Assembly (NCBI GenBank): GCA_021816695.1
Contig: JAKAXE010000006.1
Location: 1 to 62,344 of the forward strand
Origin: a bacterium
GTDB taxonomy: Bacteria > Chloroflexota > Dormibacteria > Aeolococcales > Bog-877
Direction: 5' to 3'
Length of the DNA: 62,344 bases
Within the stretch, counting starts at the first letter, position 1. Every line of letters begins with the position of its first letter. Under the pieces are notes generated by a model. It worked only from the letters and a program-made list of their open reading frames with translations. It was not told the origin of the DNA and searched no databases. The position numbers were made by a program, and so were the translations under genes. This document shows, one piece after another, positions 54,456-62,344 of the stretch.

Positions 54456-54787
54456 CCGATCCGACGGGCGCACCGGAGCGACAACTCAGTTCGGCATGGG
54501 CGACCTGGGAGTCGGAGCATCAGCGCGGGTGGCGCAGGCTGGGTCGGTGCCAGCAGTGCAGAGGGCATTCTCCGCGCGAGTGGTTGCGCTCACGAGCTGG
54601 CGGGTCATGTCTGTCCCTCGACGGGCCGGGCGAGGTCAAGGTAGCTGGACTGCCGCCGGCTTCGCCCTCGTCGCCACGGTGCCTAAGGTCGCTTGGTGGT
54701 TGCAGCACCCATCTGATGAGGCGGTGTGACGCCAGTAGGCACGCCGGGGCGTGCGCGGAAGGTGCCCCTACGGCGACGACCTGCCCC
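54456..54787. other. Gap between the hydrolase and YbhN-like genes
   Basis: About 330 bases with no convincing gene. A 77-residue plus-strand frame (54,496-54,729) has no recognised features. The region lies between two convergent genes and may hold their terminators. Confidence 0.4.
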
Positions 54788-55861
54788 TCAGCTCCTGGTG
54801 AGGTCAGAGATCGCCTCGGGAGCTACCACCCAGCGCAGTACCGGGTACAAGATGCGCAAGCCGCGGCCTACGCGGCCAGCTTGTACAAGGCTGCGTTGGG
54901 CTCGCTGGACCGTGACCTCCCCAAGGTGCACGACCCCACCGAACGCCGCGAACGGCAGCATTTGAAGATCGATGAACAACGCCATGGCCGTGGCGATCAC
55001 AACTGGAACGTGGAACAGAACCAGCAGGAAGACGAGCACCCCCTCGCGTATCCCAACCCCGTTCGCCGATATCGGGATGAAGGTCACCAAGAGGGCGATG
55101 GGTAGCGCCAGGGCAAAGACCCCCCACGAGACGTCGTGCCCGAGGGCACGACTGAACGCTTCCAACGACAGCAGGTTCAGCCCCCAGCCGATGCTGGCGG
55201 CCAGGATAGCGAGCACCAGCGCCCGGGGAGCCCCCCGATAACGGCCCATCGACCCCAGGAAGCTGGCGAAGTGTTCGGTGAGCTGATGGGTGCGCCAGGA
55301 CTTGACCGTTCGGTCGTCCCCCCGCATTCGGGCGAGCAGCGGCGCCGCCACCAGCGCCATGCCCCAGGTCACCAACATCAGCGCCGTGAAGGCCGCAAAT
55401 CCAACCACATCATTGGTGCGGAATCCGGTGTTCAGGACCACCGCCCCGGCCAATCCCCAAAACGCCATCCCCAGCATCCCCGCCATGCGGCTGCCAACCA
55501 GGGATGCAAGCACGGGTGCCAGGCCGACCCTCCGGCCCACCTGAATCGCTCGGGCGGCATCGCTACCCACGCCCGCGGGTACCACCTGATTGATGAACAG
55601 GCCCTTCATGTACCAGTTGCCCAAGTAGTGCCAGCCTACCCGCCCACCCGCACCGCGCAGCAGCAGGCCCCACTCCAAGATGCTCCCCAGGACCGCCAGC
55701 GCGGTTATAACGAAAGCCAGCAGGGCCCACGGCCCCTGAAGGCGACCGAACTGGGCAACTGCCGCCCCCAGGTTCACGGAGTGGACGAAAACACCCAGTG
55801 CCACCAGCGTGATCGCCACCCTCACCGCCGGGTGGCCGACGAACCAGTGCAGGTGCGCCAT
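54788..55861 (-). CDS. YbhN/lysylphosphatidylglycerol synthase transmembrane-like protein
   Basis: About 357 residues with eight or more helices, matching UPF0104/LPG synthase TM region. Visible family pieces: WYMKGLFINQVVPAGVGSDAARAIQVGR and IPISANGVGIREGVLVFLL. There is no C-terminal synthase domain, so it is probably a lipid-transport type membrane protein rather than an aminoacyl-lipid synthase. ATG 55861 gives a normal start; upstream codons meet the IS256 relic. Confidence 0.82.
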   Translation of the reverse strand: MAHLHWFVGHPAVRVAITLVALGVFVHSVNLGAAVAQFGRLQGPWALLAFVITALAVLGSILEWGLLLRGAGGRVGWHYLGNWYMKGLFINQVVPAGVGSDAARAIQVGRRVGLAPVLASLVGSRMAGMLGMAFWGLAGAVVLNTGFRTNDVVGFAAFTALMLVTWGMALVAAPLLARMRGDDRTVKSWRTHQLTEHFASFLGSMGRYRGAPRALVLAILAASIGWGLNLLSLEAFSRALGHDVSWGVFALALPIALLVTFIPISANGVGIREGVLVFLLVLFHVPVVIATAMALFIDLQMLPFAAFGGVVHLGEVTVQRAQRSLVQAGRVGRGLRILYPVLRWVVAPEAISDLTRS

Positions 55862-55980
55862 GAGGCGGCGCCAGGTCGGTCTGCGAACTCCCTGTGACAA
55901 GCGGCCTCCACCGGGCTGGGTGGGCCACCGGGCCAACGGCCCTTTGCACGGGCCAGGAGGAGGCGACGGCCCTCGCAAGC

Positions 55981-56722
55981 ATGCCACTGGACGACCTGCT
56001 TCTGGAGCTGGGAGATCGGGACAAGGACCCCCTGAGGGTGATCCTGGAGCGGACGGTCCAGGATTCGGTGGCGGCGTAGTGGACCTGGGTGATCGCGGCC
56101 GGCCGCCACGAGCGGACCGAGGAGCGGGTCACCTGCCGCAACGGCCACCGTCCCAGGACGCTGGACACCCAGCTGGGGATGCTTCAGCTGGAGATCCCCA
56201 AGCTGCGCCAGGGGAGCTTCCTGCCCAGCCTTCTGGAGCCGCGCCGGCGGATCCAGTGGGCGGTGATCCAGGAGGCCCACGCGCACGGGGCTTCCACCCG
56301 CAACGCGGATGACCTAGTGGCGGCCATGGGAGGCTGCCAGGTATCCAAGAGCGAGGTGAGCCGGGTCTGCCAAGAGCTGGACCGGGAGCTGGCGGAGTTC
56401 CGGGAGCGGCCGCTGGACGACGCCCGGTACCCCTACATCTGGTTCGACGCCACCTACGGGAAGGTGGGGTGGGGGCCCGGATCGTCAGCCAGGCGGTGGT
56501 GATCGTGGTGGGGGTGCGGGAGAGCCGTGAGAAGTGCGCCCCGGGGGTGGACGTGGCCTCCAGCGAGAGCTGGCAGTTCTCGCTGGAGTTCGGCCGCTCC
56601 CTGCTGGCCCGGGGGCTGCAGGGGGTGTGGCTGGAAATCTCCGACGCCCATTTGGGGCTGAACCAGGCGCTGGCCCAATGCTTCCCCGGGGCCAGCCCCT
56701 CCCGTACCGGCCACCCACTACA
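55981..56722 (+). pseudogene. IS256 (Mutator) family transposase, broken
   Basis: The frame starts at ATG 55981 (PLDDLLLELGDRDKDPLRVIL), meets a TAG near 56,079, and resumes with VTCRNGHRPRTLDTQLGMLQ, LPSLLEPRRRIQW, DDLVAAMGG and SKSEVSRVCQELD, then YPYIWFDATYGKV with the first catalytic Asp. A frameshift near 56,470 leads to IVSQAVVIVVGV and LEISDAHLGLNQAL with the second Asp. The C-terminal part with the last catalytic Glu is missing after FPGAS. It cannot make an active transposase. Confidence 0.9.
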
Positions 56723-56816
56723 AGCAGCTCCTCCCCCCGCTAAGGACCCAAAACAGCGAGGAACCGGTTATTTCCTGGGTGGGATCCCGCGGCCGTTGCT
56801 CGTAGTTCGAGTCCGG

Positions 56817-57899
56817 CTATGTGATTTTGACCTCAGCGGAGACCTCTATCTTCCCTATCGCAACCCCACTCCACGGCATGAGACTCCACCGCAGGACTGC
56901 TCGGATGTGTGGTGCGGTTTTCGGGGTGTTGAGCACCATCGCAAACGCGATGCTGTCCCCTGGGAGAAGAGTGCCAGCCGCAGCGCAGTTGAGTTCGTAC
57001 TGCCTCACCACTTTGACGCTTTCCGCCCCGGACCCACCACCGAGGCTCTCGCTGTAGGCTGCGCACGTCTTCGCAAAGTCCACCGCGACGTGCGACTTGT
57101 TGGTCAATATCACTTGGTAGCGGAGTGCCCGGCCAGCGACGACCGAGTTCGGAGCCTTGAGGCGGGCTGAGAGCAGCGGAAGCTCAGGGTTGGGGGCTTC
57201 CGCTTGGAACGGGCTCACACCCAGGATCCCGTCGCAGGGAGCGATCGAGCCGGAATGCGGCCCGGAGGCGGACGCCGACACCGGGACCTGGATGTCACCG
57301 CCCGGAACCGTGAAGACGACTGAGCCGGCCACCTCCGGTGGCGGCGAGCAGGCCGTCCCGCCGGCTGAGAGATTTAGTGTCGGCCATGTCAGATCCAGCC
57401 AGGCCTGGCCCGGTCGAGTGGCGCCGGTGGCGCTCACCGCGAGACCAGGCATCAACAGGACAGGGGCTGAAGGTGGGTTCCCGAGTAGGTCGGGACCCGG
57501 CCGCGCCTGGATCTCTGAACCGGACGCGCTGAGAAGGTGAACCGTCGGCGTGCCGCTGAGCTCGCAGGGAAAGCTGGCCCGATCTGAGAAGACAAAGCCG
57601 CCGACCATTTGACCGCCAGTCAAGCCCTCGACACCGGTAAAAAGGACTGACAGGTCCTTCGACCGGCACGCCGGTGTGCCTGCAGGGACCGCCAGCGGGG
57701 TCGGCGAGGCGCCCGGCTCGGGCTTCAGAGAGGACCATGGGACCACTCGGGCCGCCCCTTGGGTGCCCGACTTGGGAGAGGCGGTCGCGGCGCATCCAGC
57801 CAGCGCGACGACGAGCGCAAGAATGGCTAGGGAGACCGCTCCCGTTCTGCGTCGATCTAGTCTCCCGCATCCTCGGGACTGGCCGCACTGGACCTTCAC
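56817..57899 (-). CDS. Lipoprotein with DUF4232-like domain
   Basis: A 360-residue exported protein. A signal peptide ends in the lipobox LAGC (about residue 33-36) after a hydrophobic run (AVSLAILALVVA). An outer domain has paired cysteines and a pattern like DUF4232 of Actinobacteria (TPACRSKDLSVLFTGVEG, GGFVFSDRASFPCELSG). A second beta-rich part follows (RYQVILTNKSHVAVDF). Function unknown. The GTG start is used. Confidence 0.75.
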   Translation of the reverse strand: MKVQCGQSRGCGRLDRRRTGAVSLAILALVVALAGCAATASPKSGTQGAARVVPWSSLKPEPGASPTPLAVPAGTPACRSKDLSVLFTGVEGLTGGQMVGGFVFSDRASFPCELSGTPTVHLLSASGSEIQARPGPDLLGNPPSAPVLLMPGLAVSATGATRPGQAWLDLTWPTLNLSAGGTACSPPPEVAGSVVFTVPGGDIQVPVSASASGPHSGSIAPCDGILGVSPFQAEAPNPELPLLSARLKAPNSVVAGRALRYQVILTNKSHVAVDFAKTCAAYSESLGGGSGAESVKVVRQYELNCAAAGTLLPGDSIAFAMVLNTPKTAPHIRAVLRWSLMPWSGVAIGKIEVSAEVKIT

Positions 57900-58137
57900 G
57901 CGTGGCTCAACGCGGGGTGAAACTTTTTAGTTTCTGAAGTGGGTCAGATGGAAGACAGCTCGAAAATTGCAGGCGAGCCAGGCTCGACGAGGAGAGAAAG
58001 GTCCTGGCTCCCACCCCAGCCCACTCCCAGCCTCTTGCACCAGGGATGGCCTTGGATTGGGGTCAACTCAGGGGTCAAACACAGTCAGCGACCAGCCTCA
58101 TACCTCGCCAATCAGCCTGTTTTCATCTCAAGCCTGC

Positions 58138-58181
58138 TGGAGGCGACTCCGGGAATCGAACCCGGGATCGCGGTTTTGCAG
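58138..58181 (-). other. Attachment site: 3' half of a tRNA-Cys gene
   Basis: On the minus strand this is the tRNA from the anticodon loop CTGCAAA (anticodon GCA, Cys) through 3' anticodon strand ACCGC, variable GATC, T-arm CCGGG-TTCGATT-CCCGG, acceptor AGTCGCC, discriminator T and CCA. The likeness stops exactly at the anticodon loop; the bases before it cannot pair with ACCGC. This is the classic trace of a tyrosine integrase, so element DNA lies to the right (58,182 onward) and chromosome to the left. The intact tRNA-Cys should be at the other end, outside the window. Confidence 0.85.
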
Positions 58182-58289
58182 TTCGGGCACGTTTGTTCGT
58201 CCGCGTCCGCCAACGTCCGTTCCGAATTCAAATCTGAGGAGCGCGAGCCGCTATTGGCCGCTGATGTCCGCCAAAGTTCGTCGGCGTTG

Positions 58290-58962
58290 CCGTCAGCGAT
58301 GCCGTCAGACCTCGGACCCCGACTCAACCGCACGGTGGTCGCCATTGCAGCCGGCTGCGACCACAGTTTGGCATTGACCTCGAGCGGCACCGTTTACGCC
58401 TGCGGCAACAACGGCTACGGGCAGCTGGGCGACGGCTCGACCAAGAACAGCAGCACCCCCGTCGAGGTCAGCGGGATAAGCAACGTGGTGATTCTCGCCG
58501 GCGGCGGCTTCCACACGGTGGCACTCACGACCACGGGCGCAGTCTATGCTTGGGGGTACGACCGGTACGGCCAGTTGGGTGATGGGACAACCACAAACTC
58601 CTACACTCCAGTGCAGGTGAGCAATCTCAGCGGAGCGGTGACGGTGGCGGCCGGAGTTGACCACAGCGTTGCAGCCACCGGCGGGGCGGCCGTCTGCGAC
58701 TGGGGGAACAACCAGTACGGTCAGATGGGCAACGGCTCCACCAGCGAGTCCGACGTGCCGGTGCAGCCCACCAGCCTGGGGTCGGTCGACACTCAGACCA
58801 CTGCCACCTACACCTACGACGGCACCGGGCTTCGGGCCACCAAGACCGTGAACGGCACGACCTCCCACTTCACCTACGACCTGAGCTCTGGAACGCCCCT
58901 GATCCTCACCGACGGGACCACCGACTACGTGTACGGCCCCAGGGATCTGCCGATAGAGCAGC
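58290..58962 (+). pseudogene. RCC1-repeat/RHS-repeat protein fragment
   Basis: The frame encodes about three RCC1-type blade motifs (YACGNNGYGQLGDGSTKNSS, YAWGYDRYGQLGDGTTTNSY, CDWGNNQYGQMGNGSTSES), then joins abruptly to RHS/YD-type sequence (TYTYDGTGLRATKTVNGTTS and TDYVYGPRDLPIEQ). After that the reading frame has no protein-like content. No signal peptide is present. It looks like an internal fragment of a larger secreted RHS protein with an internal deletion. Coordinates are approximate. Confidence 0.7.
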
Positions 58963-59254
58963 GACGCCGATCGCGCAGCACAAGACGGCTAGAAAGGTGC
59001 TCCAGGAGGCACCCGGTCGCACCCAGGTCACCGATCGCTTCCGAGGCGATTCAGGTTGCCTCAGCTCTGCGCGGCAGTTCTCGACTGCTTCAGCACCGGT
59101 GCTCCAGGGCTTGGACTCACTGAGGTCGGTCGACACGAACTCAGGGGCCGCCAGCCACCCCAACAGCGTCGCGAGCACGTTGCCTCACAGTGCCTCTGTT
59201 CGCGGACTCGCTGCTTCATATTGCAGCTATCTCACGGTCGGCTCCTCGACTGTC

Positions 59255-59986
59255 CTACGCCGATTGAGGAATCCGGCCTATTTCCCCATCTGGTGACCAG
59301 TAAGCCAACGGCCATAGGGACGACTCGCGCGCCGACGACACCTCGTGCTTCTGCAGGGCTTTCGTCGCCAGGAAACCGTTCGGCCCTTGGATCTCGCCGA
59401 CCCGATCGTAGATTAGCCTTGCTCGTCGGCCTTGAGGGCTTCTCGACAGTCGGTCCTTATCAGTCCAACTCACCACATCGAAGTTCCCCGCGTGGCTCTG
59501 TCCGGTCCAAAAGCTGGGCTTGGGCGCCGGACCAGCCGCCTGCCATCTGGGCTTTTGCTGGTACGGAAGGCGCCGCAGCTTGAAACGGACCCCGTCAACG
59601 GTCCATGCGTATGAGTACCAACCGACGGACCTGCCGGACAGGGATGCGCGTGTCGCCGTCATATACAGAAGGCCGACCCCGGCCACGTCTTGTACAGGAA
59701 CTCGGATGGTGCGGTAGCCTTTGGGGACTAGCAGTTCCTGGTCAGTCACGCAGATCGAGCGCCAGGTACTGGGGATGAACGCACCCAAAAGGACGGCAAC
59801 TACTAGGATGACAAACCCCGTGATCACTGGAGCAACATGGTGCCCTGTCATCCCACCAACCAAGAGGTACAGTCCCAGCGCTAGGACCCACACCCAGAAC
59901 ACCAAAGCGATGACGCGAGTGCCTAGCGACTGAATCGGAAGCCGCATGGTGGGACGAGCTGTTGGGACGATCGAGTCAGGCCTCAT
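59255..59986 (-). CDS. Membrane protein with PH-like domain
   Basis: About 243 residues. Two membrane helices (ALVFWVWVLALGLYLLVGG and VAPVITGFVILVVAVLLGAF) are followed by a beta-rich part: ICVTDQELLVPKGYRTIRVPVQDVAGVGLLYM, which fits a bacterial PH-type domain. Function unknown. ATG 59986 starts just before the first helix; a longer reading has no support. It is inside the integrated element. Confidence 0.6.
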   Translation of the reverse strand: MRPDSIVPTARPTMRLPIQSLGTRVIALVFWVWVLALGLYLLVGGMTGHHVAPVITGFVILVVAVLLGAFIPSTWRSICVTDQELLVPKGYRTIRVPVQDVAGVGLLYMTATRASLSGRSVGWYSYAWTVDGVRFKLRRLPYQQKPRWQAAGPAPKPSFWTGQSHAGNFDVVSWTDKDRLSRSPQGRRARLIYDRVGEIQGPNGFLATKALQKHEVSSARESSLWPLAYWSPDGEIGRIPQSA

Positions 59987-60551
59987 GTCCAACCTTCCTG
60001 TGTGACCGATGCGCTGGCTAAGGGGTCCCCCTGACACCTGCAGTCTATCCACAAGCGTGCTGAGCTGCCGTCCACGATTGGTCAGCAGTCCAGACTCGGG
60101 CGGTTGCAGTGGGAGTGCGGACGCATCCCAGACCACTGCGAGGAAGACGATTTTCGTTACTGGAACCACCCCGCGACCCGGGCGGGTAGTGCCACCCTTC
60201 CGAGGGAATAGTCTTGGCGCCTTCTCCCCTCCTGGACGAGTTCGGCCCACTGCTGGCGCCAGCCCAGCGCAAGCTCCCGCCTATTCCCACCCTGGGGCTG
60301 AGGGGCTTCAGGCACGGTGAGCGCCAAGGCGTCACAAAGGGGCAGGGCAGGCAGTCGGCATCGATCACCGGCGCCCCCGGGACCCAGCACCCCCAGCCGC
60401 GGCCAGCTCGTGCCCGGCCCACCTCGTGATCGCCGCTCCACGCCCGTTCGGCAGGCTCACGGATCGCAAGTATCTGGAGTGTTTCAAGACTACCGCGCCC
60501 TGACAGCCAGCGCCAGGAGGCTGGTGCGAACGGCGACTCTGGCAAGGACCG
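59987..60551. other. Gene-poor stretch inside the integrated element
   Basis: No recognised gene on either strand. A 166-residue minus-strand frame (60,045-60,545) is possible but has no family likeness and a composition similar to shadow frames. The integrase ends at the right edge of this stretch. Confidence 0.35.
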
Positions 60552-61688
60552 CTAATGTGGCGCCGAGCCAGAAGCGCCTCGAAGAAGTTCGGACATCGAC
60601 TGGGCGGCTGCGCGTTGCATGGTCGCGGTCACGTGCGAGTAGCGGTCGAGCGTGATCGCCACGGTGGCATGTCCCAGCATCTCCGAGGCGACCTTCGGAT
60701 GCACCCCCTCGCTCAGGAGCAGGGTAGCTGCCGTATGTCTCAGGTCGTGGAAGCGAATGGCCGGCAGGCCGGCTCGCTGAAGCAGTGGGAAGAAGTCGCG
60801 CTTGACCAGGTGGTCGCGCTGCATGGGTCCGCCAATCGAGTTCGGGAACACCAGGTCCTCGTCTACCCAAGCCTCGCCGAGGAGCTCCTTCTCGTGCTGC
60901 TGCCGCTCCCGGTGCCTGATCAGGGCTTCGATCGCCTGGTCGGCCAGAGCCACCGCACGCCGCGATCTGGCAGTCTTCGGCGGCGCGATGCTGAGACCAG
61001 CCTCGGTCCTGGTCATGGTCCCGGTGACCTGCACCAAACCTCGTTCCAAGTCCACTCCGCTCCACCTCAGGGCCAGCAGTTCCCCCTGCCTCATGCCAGT
61101 GCTTACGGCAAGCACATACAGTGCTTCGAACCGGCTGCCAGCTGCCGCGCGACACAGCTCCCGCGCCTGAGTCCCGGTCAAGGTCTGCATCTCGTGGGTT
61201 GCCATGCGCGGCGGAGGGACCAGGCCGGCCACATTTCTGGGGACTACCCCCCAGCGGACCGCATCAGCCAGGGCCCGGTGCAGCACGGCATGAGCGTGGT
61301 GAGCGGTGGATGGGCTGATCCGCCTCCCCAACATCCGCCCGTGCAACGCTTGGACCTTCTGGACGCTGAGATCCCCAATTCGAGTCGCACCCAACAGGGG
61401 CAGGAGGTGGATTCGGCCCAGCTCCTCATACCTCGTCCAGGTCCGCGGCCGAAGATTGGACCGTATCGACGGCAGCCACACGCTCCAGAACCTCCCGAAG
61501 GGCTCGCGCGACCCCAGAGGCAGCTGACCCTCCTGATTAGCCCGCAGCGCCGAGACCAACTGGCGGCTGACCGACTCCCGCGTCTGGCCGTACAAGCGGT
61601 ACCTGTGTCCACCCAGAACGACGGCCGCCTCCCAGCGACCATCCTTGCGCCGGTAGATGGTGCCTTCTCCAGCAGCCCGCCTACCCAT
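60552..61688 (-). CDS. Tyrosine-type site-specific integrase
   Basis: A 378-residue phage/ICE-type integrase. An AP2-like arm-binding N-terminus (GEGTIYRRKDGRWEAAVVLGG) is followed by a core-binding helical region (LRPRTWTRYEELGRIHLLPLLG). The catalytic domain has Arg in STGMRQGELLALRW, His-x-x-Arg in FHDLRHTAATLLL, and His and Tyr in MLGHATVAITLDRYSHV. All catalytic residues are kept, so it may be active. It lies 2.4 kb from the tRNA-Cys half-site. ATG 61688 is used; the upstream frame has no family support. Confidence 0.92.
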   Translation of the reverse strand: MGRRAAGEGTIYRRKDGRWEAAVVLGGHRYRLYGQTRESVSRQLVSALRANQEGQLPLGSREPFGRFWSVWLPSIRSNLRPRTWTRYEELGRIHLLPLLGATRIGDLSVQKVQALHGRMLGRRISPSTAHHAHAVLHRALADAVRWGVVPRNVAGLVPPPRMATHEMQTLTGTQARELCRAAAGSRFEALYVLAVSTGMRQGELLALRWSGVDLERGLVQVTGTMTRTEAGLSIAPPKTARSRRAVALADQAIEALIRHRERQQHEKELLGEAWVDEDLVFPNSIGGPMQRDHLVKRDFFPLLQRAGLPAIRFHDLRHTAATLLLSEGVHPKVASEMLGHATVAITLDRYSHVTATMQRAAAQSMSELLRGASGSAPH

Positions 61689-62256
61689 CGCCAGGGCCCC
61701 TTCCCAGTAGAGCTGGATAGACGGCATGGTGTGGTCCAAGCGCAGGATCCTCTCGAGTGTGGAGGCCACCCCGCAAAGGGCCATGCCGGGGGGAGGTGTG
61801 CCGTGCGGACCGCGCTTTGTCATAGACCATTCCGCAGGGTTAGGTCCGCTGAGGGCGGCGATATGGGCCGTCGAGAGTTCGGCGCTCCGAACCAGGACGC
61901 AGCCGCGCACGTCGAAGGTAGCCACGGCCACCACGAGCCTGCCGCGCCGCAGGTGGGCTCCGCTGGCGAAGTCGTCCACCGACTGCCTAGATGCTTAAGG
62001 GGATCCTGATCTCGACCTGATCTGGGAGCCGCGTATTTTGACCCCACGGTGTTACAGGCACTCGTGGGGCCACCCAGCCCCGCAGCGCGCTCGAGACCGA
62101 GTCCGGGTGTTAGCGATCATCTGAAACTCCCCAGAGCTGATCACTGAAATTCCCCACCTGAGAGCGGCATGGGGGGCCGTTCGGAAGGGTTCAAGAAGGG
62201 GCAGGGCTCCCCCAAGGTGGCGGTGTCAAGCCAACCAGCCGGAGGAGCCCCAGCCC
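61689..62256. other. Stretch between integrase and IS21-like gene, with transposon end repeats
   Basis: No clear gene; an excisionase was looked for and not seen. CTGAAACTCCCC (62,121) and CTGAAATTCCCC (62,144), 23 bases apart, look like the multiple end repeats of an IS21-type element whose first gene begins at 62,257. Confidence 0.45.
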
Positions 62257-62344
62257 ATGATCACACGGGGAGAAGACGTGGAAGCAAGCGCACTACGGCA
62301 GCGGGGGTGGTCGATCGCCGCCATTGCCCGCCACCTGGGGAGAG
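62257..62344 (+). CDS. istA: IS21-family transposase IstA, 5' part only
   Basis: The visible 29 codons start MITRGEDVEASALRQRG and continue with WSIAAIARHLG, the helix-turn-helix start typical of IstA transposases. The gene runs off the window edge. It is preceded by a GGAGGAG ribosome site and the paired end repeats. Confidence 0.7.
   Translation, partial: MITRGEDVEASALRQRGWSIAAIARHLGR

Noticed and set aside
58138-58181. Complete tRNA-Cys gene
   Set aside because: The 5' half (acceptor, D-arm and 5' anticodon strand) is absent; sequence before the anticodon loop does not pair.
58046-58237. Plus-strand frame across the tRNA-Cys fragment
   Set aside because: The bases match a tRNA 3' half better than any protein.
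60045-60545. 166-residue minus-strand frame
   Set aside because: No family, no ribosome site and shadow-like composition.
60555-62009. 484-residue plus-strand frame over the integrase
   Set aside because: Antisense to an intact integrase; no domain seen.

Overview
This is a very GC-rich bacterial chromosome segment with short intergenic gaps and long co-directional runs in which each start codon overlaps the previous stop (ATGA, GTGA, TTGA and apparently CTGA). Several genes point to Actinomycetota or a neighbouring Terrabacteria phylum such as Dormibacterota: a CysO/Mec/CysM cysteine system, a Rv2466c-like nitroreductase, DUF4395, and Ni-superoxide dismutase with its maturation protease. 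The phylum is inferred from gene content only.

Bases 1-32,700 are ordinary chromosome. In order they hold an SRP RNA, an ABC-2 exporter pair divergent from class I fructose-bisphosphate aldolase, five complex-I-like membrane subunits (nuoJKLMN order) with highly degenerate sequences, a two-part prenyl synthase with two small membrane proteins and mnmA, cysO, ybjQ, a NUDIX-like gene and a ferredoxin reductase. A fatty-acid operon (fabF-acpP-fabD-fabG) then converges on the tryptophan genes trpC-F-B-A, which lie in a run with acylphosphatase, corrinoid adenosyltransferase, thioredoxin reductase and a sulfolipid synthase. A trypsin-like protease, tRNA-Leu(CAG), a peptide-binding lipoprotein-like gene, secG, mec, cysM, an inositol-phosphatase-like gene and sodX/sodN complete this part.

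Bases about 33,170-43,085 form an accessory island between sodN and a DsbA-like gene. It has a two-gene transposon, a decayed Lon-type AAA ATPase, and a lower-GC cluster that looks like an uncharacterised RiPP (ribosomally made, post-translationally modified peptide) system: a 79-residue precursor with a seven-cysteine core, a radical SAM/SPASM maturase, a PqqD-like/M50 membrane protease and a membrane-anchored S41-like protease. This is the most likely novel system in the window.

Bases 43,150-56,000 return to core genes: nitroreductase, aldose epimerase, nicotinate phosphoribosyltransferase, an APC permease, aldo/keto reductase, CoA transferase, a TPP riboswitch driving thiM, DUF4395, a stand-alone GHKL ATPase, an alpha/beta hydrolase and a YbhN-like flippase-type protein. 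From 56,000 on, mobile DNA dominates: an IS256 relic, a DUF4232 lipoprotein, then the displaced 3' half of a tRNA-Cys (58,138-58,181). That half-tRNA marks the left end of an integrated element carrying an RCC1/RHS fragment, a PH-domain membrane protein, a tyrosine integrase and the start of an IS21-like element cut by the window edge.
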